This document shows positions 1-5,596 of a stretch of DNA of 5,725 nt, piece after piece. The translations under genes and the position numbers were made by a program. Source of the stretch: Rhodobacterales bacterium (GTDB lineage Bacteria; Pseudomonadota; Alphaproteobacteria; Rhodobacterales; Rhodobacteraceae); NCBI GenBank assembly GCA_025357355.1, contig JANXPK010000238.1:1-5725 (forward strand), read 5' to 3'. The first letter of the stretch is position 1. Each line of letters starts with the position of its first letter. The notes beneath the pieces are model-generated. The model had not been told where the DNA came from and made no database searches. It worked only from the letters and a program-made list of their open reading frames with translations.

Positions 1-651
1 GATGAATTGCACGTCATCGACCATCAGCACGTCGACCGAGCGGAAGATTTCCTTGAAATCCATGATCTGGCGTTCGCGCAGAGCCTGGACAAAGCGGTAC
101 ATGAACTGTTCGGCGGAAAGGTAAAGGACGCGGAGTTCGGGTTGGCGGGCCTGCAGTTCGTGCGCGATGGCGTGCATGAGGTGGGTTTTGCCGAGGCCGA
201 CGCCGCCATAAAGGAAAAGCGGGTTGAACGTGACAGGGCCACCCTCGGCGACGCGGCGGGCAGCGGCGTGGGCCAACTCGTTGGGCTTGCCGACGACAAA
301 GCTGTCGAAGGTGAAGCGGGCATCGAGCGGCGCGCCGGGCAGGTCATCATTGGAGCGGGTGGCGGGTTTGGCCGCAGATTTGGCGATCGGCTTGACTTCG
401 GGCTCGGTCGGGCGGGCGACCGAAAATTCGACGCGGCCGACATCCTGCCCGGATGATTTCAGATGCGCCAGAATATGGTCAGAATAGTTGCGTGACACCC
501 AGTTGCCGAAGAATGTCGTGGGCACTTCAAACTGGGCGACCCCACCCGAAACAGTCGTTAGCTTGAGCGGCTCGATCCAGGTTGTGTAATTGTTCTTGCC
601 AATACGCGCCGCAAGTTGTTCGCGAACCTGTCCCCAAGTCTCGTTTGTCAT
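1..651 (-). CDS. dnaA: Chromosomal replication initiator DnaA (N-terminal 217 codons; continues beyond the left edge)
   Basis: DnaA is the AAA+ ATPase that binds DnaA boxes and opens the replication origin. The frame runs without a stop from ATG at 651-649 to the window edge, so only the N-terminal part is present. Residues 1 to about 78 form domain I, with the family-like NNYTTWIEPL at 20-29. Residues about 79-108 are a short Pro/Lys/Ala-rich linker (domain II). The AAA+ core starts near residue 110 with ARFTFDSFVVGKPNE. Walker A is GGVGLGKTH at 149-157 and Walker B is VLMVDDVQF at 208-216. The sensor motifs and the C-terminal DNA-binding domain lie outside the window. The start is supported by the family-like MTNETWGQVREQL; the Shine-Dalgarno sequence is weak (a GGGGCGG tract about 7 bases upstream). 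Codon use matches the neighbours and nothing looks broken. The gene lies downstream of rpsT but beyond that gene's terminator, so it probably has its own promoter. Confidence 0.97.
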   Translation of the reverse strand, partial: MTNETWGQVREQLAARIGKNNYTTWIEPLKLTTVSGGVAQFEVPTTFFGNWVSRNYSDHILAHLKSSGQDVGRVEFSVARPTEPEVKPIAKSAAKPATRSNDDLPGAPLDARFTFDSFVVGKPNELAHAAARRVAEGGPVTFNPLFLYGGVGLGKTHLMHAIAHELQARQPELRVLYLSAEQFMYRFVQALRERQIMDFKEIFRSVDVLMVDDVQFI

Positions 652-704
652 CTTTTATCCGCCCCAGAGCTCACCACCCGATTAACCCGAATGGCCGCCC
701 GCAT

Positions 705-733
705 GTTCTATTCTGTCCCGATGATCGCGGCAA
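705..733 (-). promoter_or_regulatory. Candidate dnaA promoter
   Basis: On the minus strand, TTGCCG (733-728) is followed by a 17-base spacer and TAGAAC (710-705). The second hexamer fits the TANAWC form described for alphaproteobacterial housekeeping promoters, and the -35 keeps the TTG core. Transcription would begin near 697 and give a leader of about 45 bases before the ATG at 651. This is a motif match by eye only. Other promoters further upstream, closer to the GANTC cluster, are possible. Confidence 0.4.
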
Positions 734-822
734 AATGAGGGGCAACAGATGGCAAACCAAAGCACTGCGACAAGGCCGCAGACGCAAGGTTCGCGCACCG
801 GTCAGACACCATCGCAGCAGCC

Positions 823-1077
823 GACTCAGAATCACTCCAAGCCGCTGTGCGTCTGCCAACTGTGACGGTCCTTACCGACACAATCTTGGCAAATTATTGA
901 TCGTGAACCATTTTCCGTCGTTGGCTTGTCCACTTGGCAGTCTGGACATCGCGGTATTCTGGTTCGTGATCCCTGTTGTCCCCCAAGTCGACGTGAATCG
1001 CATGTGGACGCTAGCAAGCCTGCAAGGGCCAGAGCAACCGAACTTCTAGCTTGACAGGGGCTGTTCCCAATCGAATC
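823..1077. promoter_or_regulatory. Cluster of four GANTC (CcrM-type methylation) sites
   Basis: GANTC occurs at 823-827 (GACTC), 829-833 (GAATC), 995-999 (GAATC) and 1073-1077 (GAATC). Scanning the rest of the window by eye, I found only three others, at 1513-1517, 2294-2298 and 4606-4610. In alphaproteobacteria CcrM methylates adenine in GANTC, and in Caulobacter the methylation state of the dnaA promoter region affects dnaA transcription. A similar role here is inferred from position and clustering. Confidence 0.5.
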
Positions 1078-1091
1078 TTTCGGCCCTTGCA
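1021..1091. repeat. 10-base perfect inverted repeat upstream of dnaA
   Basis: TGCAAGGGCC at 1021-1030 is the exact reverse complement of GGCCCTTGCA at 1082-1091, with 51 bases between. Each arm is followed within 3 bases on the plus strand by a direct repeat, AGAGCAAC (1031-1038 and 1094-1101). The arms could pair in the transcript or mark protein-binding sites. They are unlike the rpsT terminator, which lies just beyond, and no T-tract follows. Confidence 0.4.
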
Positions 1092-1130
1092 AAAGAGCAA
1101 CGCTGTCGGCGGAACCATGCCGGAAATGCC

Positions 1131-1159
1131 AAAAGGCGCGCCCCGTGAGGGACGCGCCT
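1131..1159 (-). terminator. Intrinsic terminator of rpsT
   Basis: Read on the minus strand, an 11-base-pair stem (AGGCGCGTCCC pairing with GGGGCGCGCCT, including one G-T wobble) closes a four-base loop and is followed by a run of four T (1134-1131). It begins 22 bases after the rpsT stop codon. It should end rpsT transcription and so largely separate dnaA from it. Confidence 0.85.
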
Positions 1160-1180
1160 GAAAAGAAGAAACGGGATGGA

Positions 1181-1459
1181 TCAGGCCGAAGCGGCCGCGC
1201 CAAGCGTCTTGAGGCGGTGGGTCAGGCGCGACATCTTGCGGGCCATGGTGTTCTTGTGCAGCACACCTTTGGTGACGCCGCGGGCCAGTTCGGGCTGAAC
1301 GGCGTGCAGGGCGGTCGCGGCCACTTCCTGATTGCCGGAAGCAAGCGCTTCTTCGACCTTGCGCAGGAAGGTGCGGATACGCGAACGGCGCGCCTTGTTC
1401 ACGGCATAGCGGGCCTCGGACTGGCGGGCGCGCTTCTTGGACTGGGCGGTATTGGCCAT
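1181..1459 (-). CDS. rpsT: Small ribosomal subunit protein bS20
   Basis: bS20 is a basic protein that binds 16S rRNA early in assembly of the 30S subunit. The 92-residue product begins MANTAQSKKRARQSEARYA, the hallmark N-terminus of the family, and continues with RSRIRTFLRKVEEAL and a C-terminal KGVLHKNTMARKMSRLTHRL helix. The usual length is 86-88 residues, so this is a normal copy with a short Ala-rich tail (GAAASA). It is Lys/Arg-rich throughout, as expected for an rRNA-binding helical bundle. The gene has its own promoter about 45 bases upstream and a strong terminator directly after it, so it appears to be a single-gene transcript. It sits between the hydratase gene and dnaA. Confidence 0.97.
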   Translation of the reverse strand: MANTAQSKKRARQSEARYAVNKARRSRIRTFLRKVEEALASGNQEVAATALHAVQPELARGVTKGVLHKNTMARKMSRLTHRLKTLGAAASA

Positions 1460-1501
1460 CTGTGTCGGTTTCCGGTCTGGATAGGGTAGATTGAAGCCGC
1501 G

Positions 1502-1530
1502 TCTTTAGGGCCGAGTCGGGGATTAGTCAA
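1502..1530 (-). promoter_or_regulatory. rpsT promoter
   Basis: On the minus strand, TTGACT (1530-1525) is followed by a 17-base spacer and TAAAGA (1507-1502). This is close to the sigma-70 consensus and fits a strongly expressed ribosomal gene. Transcription would start near 1495, leaving a leader of about 36 bases. The -35 lies only 15 bases beyond the stop codon of the hydratase gene. A GAGTC (GANTC-type) site at 1513-1517 lies inside the spacer. Confidence 0.7.
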
Positions 1531-1545
1531 CCGCCAAAAGCGGGT

Positions 1546-2319
1546 TCATTTATCGGTAAAGACGGCGGGGCGCTTGGCGAGGAAGGCGGCCATGCCCTCT
1601 TTCTGGTCTTCGGTGGCGAAGAGGGACTGGAAAAGCCGACGTTCGAACAGCAGACCTTCGGCCAATGTGGTTTCCTGGGCACGGTTGACCGCCTCTTTGG
1701 CGGCCATGACGGCGAGGGCGGGGCGGGCGGCGATCAGGGTGGCGACCTTCAGCGCCTCGGTCACAAGATCTGCGGCGGGCAGGATGCGGGCGACAAGGCC
1801 TGCGCGTTCAGCCTCGACCGCGTCGACCATGCGGCCGGTCAGGTTCATCTCCATCGCTTTCGCCCTGCCGATCAGCCGGGTCAGACGTTGGCTGCCACCC
1901 ATGCCGGGAATGATGCCAAGGCCGACCTCGGGCTGGCCAAAGCGGGCGGTATCGGCGGCGAGGATGAAATCGCACAGCATGGCCAGTTCGCAACCGCCGC
2001 CAAGGCAGTAGCCGGACACTGCGGCGATGATGGGTTTGCGAATGCGCGACAGGGCGGCGTCGGCGCGTCCGAAGATGTCGGTCAGAAAGGCCTGCGCGAA
2101 TGAGGTCTCGGCCATTTCGCGCACATCGGCACCGGCGGCAAAGGCCTTGTCGGAGCCGGTCAGCACGATGCAGCGGACGGCGGGGTTGGTCTCGGCGGCG
2201 GTGATCGTCTCGGTGAGTTCACGCAGGAGGGTGGAATTCAAGGCGTTCAGCGCCTCTGGCCGGTTGAGGCGGATCAGAAGGACCGGGCCGTGGGATTCGA
2301 GGAGCAGGGTTTCAGGCAT
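1546..2319 (-). CDS. Enoyl-CoA hydratase (crotonase family)
   Basis: The product is a 257-residue cytoplasmic crotonase-fold enzyme. It probably adds water to trans-2-enoyl-CoA to give 3-hydroxyacyl-CoA (EC 4.2.1.17) in beta-oxidation or a related acyl-CoA pathway. The CoA and oxyanion-hole segment reads KAFAAGAD (58-65). GYCLGGGCELAM (103-114) and FGQPEVGLGIIPGMGG (127-142) carry the two glutamates, E111 and E131, that match the catalytic pair Glu144/Glu164 of rat mitochondrial hydratase. Their presence argues for a true hydratase and against an isomerase-type relative, but the chain-length preference cannot be read. Length and C-terminus are normal. The start is chosen at ATG 2319 because AGAGG lies 5 bases upstream; ATG 2322 would leave only 2 bases and is less likely. 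The ATG overlaps the mutM stop codon as TGATG, which points to translational coupling. A TTG further upstream (2343) is in frame and is discussed under findings. Confidence 0.93.
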   Translation of the reverse strand: MPETLLLESHGPVLLIRLNRPEALNALNSTLLRELTETITAAETNPAVRCIVLTGSDKAFAAGADVREMAETSFAQAFLTDIFGRADAALSRIRKPIIAAVSGYCLGGGCELAMLCDFILAADTARFGQPEVGLGIIPGMGGSQRLTRLIGRAKAMEMNLTGRMVDAVEAERAGLVARILPAADLVTEALKVATLIAARPALAVMAAKEAVNRAQETTLAEGLLFERRLFQSLFATEDQKEGMAAFLAKRPAVFTDK

Positions 2320-3152
2320 CATGACCTCTGGCAGTTCGGGCAATAGAACGACGAGCGGCCCGATTGCACAAGGCGTTCGATGGGCGTGGCGCAGACGGGA
2401 CAGGGTTGGCCTTTGCGGTCATAGACCTGAAAGCGGTGCTGGAAGTAGCCAAGCTCGCCGTCGGTCTGGCGGTAGTCTTTGAGCGAGGAGCCGCCAGCGG
2501 CGATGGCTTCCAGGAGGACTTCGCGGATCAGGGGGACCAAGGGGGCGGCCGGGGTGGCGGCAGCAAGGCGGGCAGGATGGATGCGGGCGCGGAAGAGGAC
2601 CTCGCAGACGTAGATGTTGCCAAGTCCCGCGACGACATGCTGGTCGAGCAGGGCGGATTTGATCGGGGTCTTGCGGCTGGCGAGGGCGGCGGTGAGGTAG
2701 GTTTCGTTGAAATCGTTCCCGAGGGGTTCGGGGCCGAGGTCGGTTAACAGGGAATGTGAGGCGGAGGTGGCGAACAGGTCCATCGCGCCGAAGCGGCGGG
2801 CATCGTTGAAGGTAATGCGTGCGCCATTCGACATGTGCAGCACGACATGGTCATGTTTCTGCGGCGCTGGGTGGTCGTGATAGAAAGTGCCGAGAGATTG
2901 GCCGGAGATCAGGATGCGGCCCGACATTCCGAGATGGATCAGCAGCGTCTCGCCCGTGGAAAGGTCGGCGAGAAGGTATTTGGAGCGGCGGCGGAGGTTC
3001 AGCACAGTCGCCCCCTCCAGCCGGTGTTTCATGTTGGCGGGCAGGGGAAAGCGCAGGTCGGGGCGGTTGATGTCGGCCTGGACGATGGTGTGACCCGCCA
3101 TCACCGGGTGCAGGCCACGGCGGACAGTCTCAACTTCGGGCAGTTCAGGCAT
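2319..3152 (-). CDS. mutM: Formamidopyrimidine-DNA glycosylase / AP lyase
   Basis: MutM (Fpg) removes 8-oxoguanine and formamidopyrimidines from DNA and then cuts the abasic strand by beta,delta-elimination. The 277-residue protein starts MPELPEVETVRRGL. The proline after Met is the catalytic nucleophile, so the start must be ATG 3152 and not the in-frame ATG 3167, which would bury that proline. E3 follows it. RRRSKYLL holds K58 (Lys57 in mature numbering). HLGMSGR (73-79) and NDARRFG (116-122) contain the Met, Arg and Phe that fill the gap left by the flipped base. The H2TH region is DQHVVAGLGNIYVCEVLF (170-187). The zinc finger has C251, C254, C271 and C274, with the conserved arginine in SGRSSFYC (R267). 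All key residues are present and the length is close to the 269 residues of the E. coli enzyme. It is the first gene of a coupled pair with the hydratase and is divergent from ubiE. Confidence 0.97.
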   Translation of the reverse strand: MPELPEVETVRRGLHPVMAGHTIVQADINRPDLRFPLPANMKHRLEGATVLNLRRRSKYLLADLSTGETLLIHLGMSGRILISGQSLGTFYHDHPAPQKHDHVVLHMSNGARITFNDARRFGAMDLFATSASHSLLTDLGPEPLGNDFNETYLTAALASRKTPIKSALLDQHVVAGLGNIYVCEVLFRARIHPARLAAATPAAPLVPLIREVLLEAIAAGGSSLKDYRQTDGELGYFQHRFQVYDRKGQPCPVCATPIERLVQSGRSSFYCPNCQRS

Positions 3153-3176
3153 CGTCACCCCGGACATATCGGCGCA

Positions 3177-3204
3177 TTGCAGCTTTGGCGCGCGGGCCTA
3201 TAAG
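3177..3204 (+). promoter_or_regulatory. Candidate ubiE-ubiB promoter
   Basis: TTGCAG (3177-3182) is followed by a 16-base spacer and TATAAG (3199-3204). Transcription would start near 3211, about 24 bases before the ubiE ATG. This also argues against the in-frame GTG at 3205 as the start, because it would lie upstream of the transcript's first base. The promoter for mutM must lie in the same 82-base gap on the other strand, but I could not pick a convincing one. Confidence 0.55.
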
Positions 3205-3234
3205 GTGGCGGAACGCAAAGAACGGCAAGAGATC

Positions 3235-3975
3235 ATGAGCGAGACCACCCATTTCGGCAATCAGACCGTGCCCGAGGCCGACAAGGCGGGCATGGTGCAG
3301 GACGTTTTCACCCGGGTGGCGAGCAAGTACGACATCATGAACGATCTGATGTCGGGCGGTGTTCACCGGCTGTGGAAAGACGCGATGATGGACTGGCTTT
3401 GCCCGCGGCCGGGGCAACGGCTGCTGGATGTGGCGGGCGGCACGGGGGATGTGGCGTTCCGGTTCCTGAAACGCGCGGCGGGGTCGCAGGCGGTCGTGCT
3501 GGACATGACCGAGGGCATGCTGGTTGCGGGGCGCAAGCGGGCGGAGGCGGAAAGTCTGGGCAGACGGCTGGACTGGGTGGTGGGCGATGCGATGGCGCTG
3601 CCGTTCCCGGACCGCAGTTTCGACGTCTACACGATCAGTTTCGGCATAAGGAACGTCACGCGGATCGGCGACGCGCTGCGCGAGGCCTACCGCGTGCTGC
3701 GGCCCGGCGGGCGGCTGATGGTGCTGGAGTTCAGCTGGATACCGAACGAGGCGTTGCAGAAAGCCTATGATCTTTATTCGTTCAACGTCATTCCGGTGAT
3801 GGGGCAGATCGTGGCGGGAGATCGTGCCAGCTATCAGTATCTGGTGGAGAGCATTCGCAAGTTCCCCGATCAAGAGGCGTTTGCGGCGATGATCCGTGCG
3901 GCGGGGTTTGGTCTGGTGAGCTATCGCAATCTGACGCTGGGTGTGGCCGCGCTGCATTCGGGCTGGAAGATCTAG
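3235..3975 (+). CDS. ubiE: Ubiquinone biosynthesis C-methyltransferase UbiE
   Basis: UbiE is a SAM-dependent methyltransferase that C-methylates the benzoquinol ring during ubiquinone synthesis; in organisms with menaquinone it also methylates demethylmenaquinone. The 246-residue product (251 in E. coli) opens MSETTHFGNQTV and has the family signature VASKYDIMNDLMS (28-40) followed by HRLWK. The SAM motif I is LDVAGGTGD (64-72), D90 in VLDMTEGML is the likely ribose-binding acid, and GDAMALPF (117-124) is motif II. FGIRNVT (136-142), RVLRPGGRLMVLEFS (153-167) and YQYLVESIRKFPDQE (200-214) are further UbiE/COQ5 signatures, and the chain ends HSGWKI. The ATG at 3235 is chosen because the conserved THFG block starts just after it and AAGAG lies 3 bases upstream. 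The gene abuts ubiB with no gap, forming a quinone operon. In this lineage the product is probably used for ubiquinone only, which is inferred from taxonomy. Confidence 0.96.
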   Translation: MSETTHFGNQTVPEADKAGMVQDVFTRVASKYDIMNDLMSGGVHRLWKDAMMDWLCPRPGQRLLDVAGGTGDVAFRFLKRAAGSQAVVLDMTEGMLVAGRKRAEAESLGRRLDWVVGDAMALPFPDRSFDVYTISFGIRNVTRIGDALREAYRVLRPGGRLMVLEFSWIPNEALQKAYDLYSFNVIPVMGQIVAGDRASYQYLVESIRKFPDQEAFAAMIRAAGFGLVSYRNLTLGVAALHSGWKI

Positions 3976-5505
3976 GTGCGGGGGCCGCATAATATCTGGC
4001 GGCTGATCCGCACCGGGGCAACGTTCGAGCGGACCGGGGCCATGGCGATTGCGCTGGAAGGGTTCGGGGCGCCGCCGGGGCTGCGGCTGGCGGCGCGGAT
4101 GCTGGGCTGGCCGTTCAAATGGCTGGGGTTGCGCGGCGACCCGGCACTGCCGCCCGTCACGCGGGCGCTGACGGCGCTGGGGCCGGTCTACATCAAGTTC
4201 GGTCAGACGCTGGCCACCCGGCCCGACATCGTGGGCGACGAGATCGCCGCGCAGTTGATGGTGTTGCAGGACCAGTTGCCGCCTTTCCCGACCGATCAGG
4301 CCCGCGCCATGGTGGAGGCCGAACTGGGTCTGCCGGTGGATCAGGTCTTTGTCGAGTTCTCCGAACCGGTGGCGGCGGCATCAATTGCGCAGGTCCACAA
4401 GGCGCGGCTGATGGGCAGCGACAAGCTGGTCGCGGTCAAGGTCTTGCGACCCGGCATCGAGAAGGCGTTCCGCAAGGATTTGGACGCGTTCTATTTCGCC
4501 GCCCGCAGCATCGAGTTTCTGGCGCCGTTTGCCCGGCGTTTGCGGCCGATGGACGTGATTACCCACTTCGAAGGCGTGGTGAATGGCGAGTTGGACCTGC
4601 GGCTGGAATCGGCGGCGGCGTCGGAGTTTGCGGTGAACACGGCGCAGGATCAGGGCTTTCAGGTGCCAGCACCGCTGTGGCGGCTTTCGGGGCGGCGGGT
4701 GATGACGCTGGACTGGGCCGAGGGCATCAACCTTGCCGATCTTGCCGCCATCGACGGGGCTGGCCATGACCGCAAGGCGCTGGGGGCGCGGGTGTTGCAG
4801 CTGTTCCTGGCCCATGCCCTGCGCGATGGGTTGTTTCACGCCGACATGCATCAGGGCAATCTGAAGGTCGCGGCCAATGGTGACATCATCGCCTATGATT
4901 TCGGCATCATGGGGCGGATCGACGAATATACCCGGCGGGTCTATGCCGAGATCCTGATGGGGTTTATCCAGCGCAACTATGCAAGGGTGGCCGAGGTGCA
5001 TTTCGAGGCGGGGTATGTGCCCGCGGATCGTGACATGGCGGCCTTCGCCTCGGCGCTGCGGGCGGTGGGCGAGCCGATCTTCGGGATGGAGGCCAACCGC
5101 ATCTCGATGGCCAAGCTGTTGTCCTATCTGTTCGAGGTGACCGAACGGTTCGGGATGGAGACGCGGACCGAGCTGATCCTGTTGCAGCGTACCATGGTGG
5201 TGGTCGAGGGGGTGGCGCGGTCGCTGGACCCCAACATCAACATCTGGCAGGTCGCGGGGCCGGTGGTGCAGAGCTATATCAGCCGCAATGTCGGCCCGAT
5301 GGCGGTGTTGCGCGATCTGGGGCGGACGGCGCAGGTTCTGGCGCGGTTCGGGCCAAAGCTGCCACGGATGATGGAGGATATGCTGATCCGTCAGGCCGCA
5401 GTGCCGCAGCCGTTGCCTCGGCACCGGGCGGTGCCGTTGTTTTGGGCGGTGATCGGTGGGGCGGTTCTGCTGGCGGCGGGGCTTTGGCTGGGGCGGATGA
5501 TCTAG
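3976..5505 (+). CDS. ubiB: Ubiquinone biosynthesis kinase-like ATPase UbiB
   Basis: UbiB belongs to the ABC1/ADCK/COQ8 family of atypical kinase-like ATPases. It is needed for ubiquinone synthesis and is thought to help lipid-like intermediates or the biosynthetic complex at the inner membrane. The 509-residue product has the family-specific KxGQ motif (KFGQ, 74-77), an Ala-rich nucleotide loop (AAAS, 133-136), the VAVK lysine (K155), the ELD acid motif (205-207), the catalytic-loop equivalent HADMHQGN (288-295) and the metal-binding DFG (308-310). A hydrophobic segment at about 487-506 near the C-terminus is a likely membrane anchor, ending GRMI. The start is GTG, directly after the ubiE TAG. 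GGAAG at 3965-3969, six bases upstream, supports it. The usual HPGN proline is Q here, which I treat as family variation. No truncation is seen. Confidence 0.96.
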   Translation: MRGPHNIWRLIRTGATFERTGAMAIALEGFGAPPGLRLAARMLGWPFKWLGLRGDPALPPVTRALTALGPVYIKFGQTLATRPDIVGDEIAAQLMVLQDQLPPFPTDQARAMVEAELGLPVDQVFVEFSEPVAAASIAQVHKARLMGSDKLVAVKVLRPGIEKAFRKDLDAFYFAARSIEFLAPFARRLRPMDVITHFEGVVNGELDLRLESAAASEFAVNTAQDQGFQVPAPLWRLSGRRVMTLDWAEGINLADLAAIDGAGHDRKALGARVLQLFLAHALRDGLFHADMHQGNLKVAANGDIIAYDFGIMGRIDEYTRRVYAEILMGFIQRNYARVAEVHFEAGYVPADRDMAAFASALRAVGEPIFGMEANRISMAKLLSYLFEVTERFGMETRTELILLQRTMVVVEGVARSLDPNINIWQVAGPVVQSYISRNVGPMAVLRDLGRTAQVLARFGPKLPRMMEDMLIRQAAVPQPLPRHRAVPLFWAVIGGAVLLAAGLWLGRMI

Positions 5506-5596
5506 ATTAGGCCGGAATGTCTTTGGTTGGGATCGCGCAATGTCTCCTGACGGATGAGCGGTACGGCCTTGCCTCCTCTCAGCCAGCGATGTCAGA
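5506..5596. other. Non-coding spacer after ubiB
   Basis: These 91 bases hold no gene and no clear T-tailed terminator for the ubiE-ubiB transcript. The only pairing noticed is AGGCCG (5509-5514) with CGGCCT (5564-5569), a weak 6-base match over a 49-base loop. Confidence 0.5.

Larger units (their letters stand above)
652..1130. other. Long non-coding stretch upstream of dnaA
   Basis: About 480 bases between the rpsT terminator and the dnaA start hold no believable gene. The open frames here have poor composition and no recognisable family, and their AT content is higher than in the flanking genes. The stretch carries a candidate dnaA promoter, four GANTC sites, a 10-base inverted repeat, an AT-richer patch near 880-915 and several degenerate DnaA-box-like sequences at 926-1011. 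The best of these is TTGTCCACT at 926-934, two mismatches from TTATCCACA. This pattern fits a regulatory region for dnaA. It falls short of a replication origin, because no array of good DnaA boxes or strongly AT-rich unwinding element is visible. Confidence 0.6.

Noticed and set aside
682..687. TTAACC as a CtrA half-site near dnaA
   Set aside because: There is no second half-site at the expected seven-base spacing.
582..1049. Plus-strand 155-codon frame antisense to the dnaA start and spacer
   Set aside because: It overlaps the conserved DnaA N-terminus and shows no domain or ribosome binding site.
1051..1079. Plus-strand TTGACA at 1051-1056 as a promoter
   Set aside because: The -10 position holds AATCTT, a poor match, and no gene lies downstream on that strand before the convergent rpsT.
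652..1130. Chromosome replication origin next to dnaA
   Set aside because: Only degenerate DnaA-box-like sequences and one mildly AT-rich patch are visible; in many alphaproteobacteria the origin is not beside dnaA.
832..1203. Minus-strand 123-codon frame between rpsT and dnaA
   Set aside because: Its start lies inside rpsT, it would translate through the rpsT terminator, and the product resembles no family.
1530..1546. Small hairpin CCGC/GCGG after the hydratase stop as a terminator
   Set aside because: The stem is only four base pairs with no T-tract, and it overlaps the rpsT -35 region.
3145..3990. 281-codon open frame on the minus strand, antisense to ubiE
   Set aside because: It runs across the whole of ubiE and the divergent promoter region and has shadow-like His/Arg/Pro composition.
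4381..5424. 347-codon open frame on the minus strand, antisense to ubiB
   Set aside because: It is His/Pro/Arg-rich with no recognisable family and mirrors a fully conserved ubiB; a GC-rich shadow frame.
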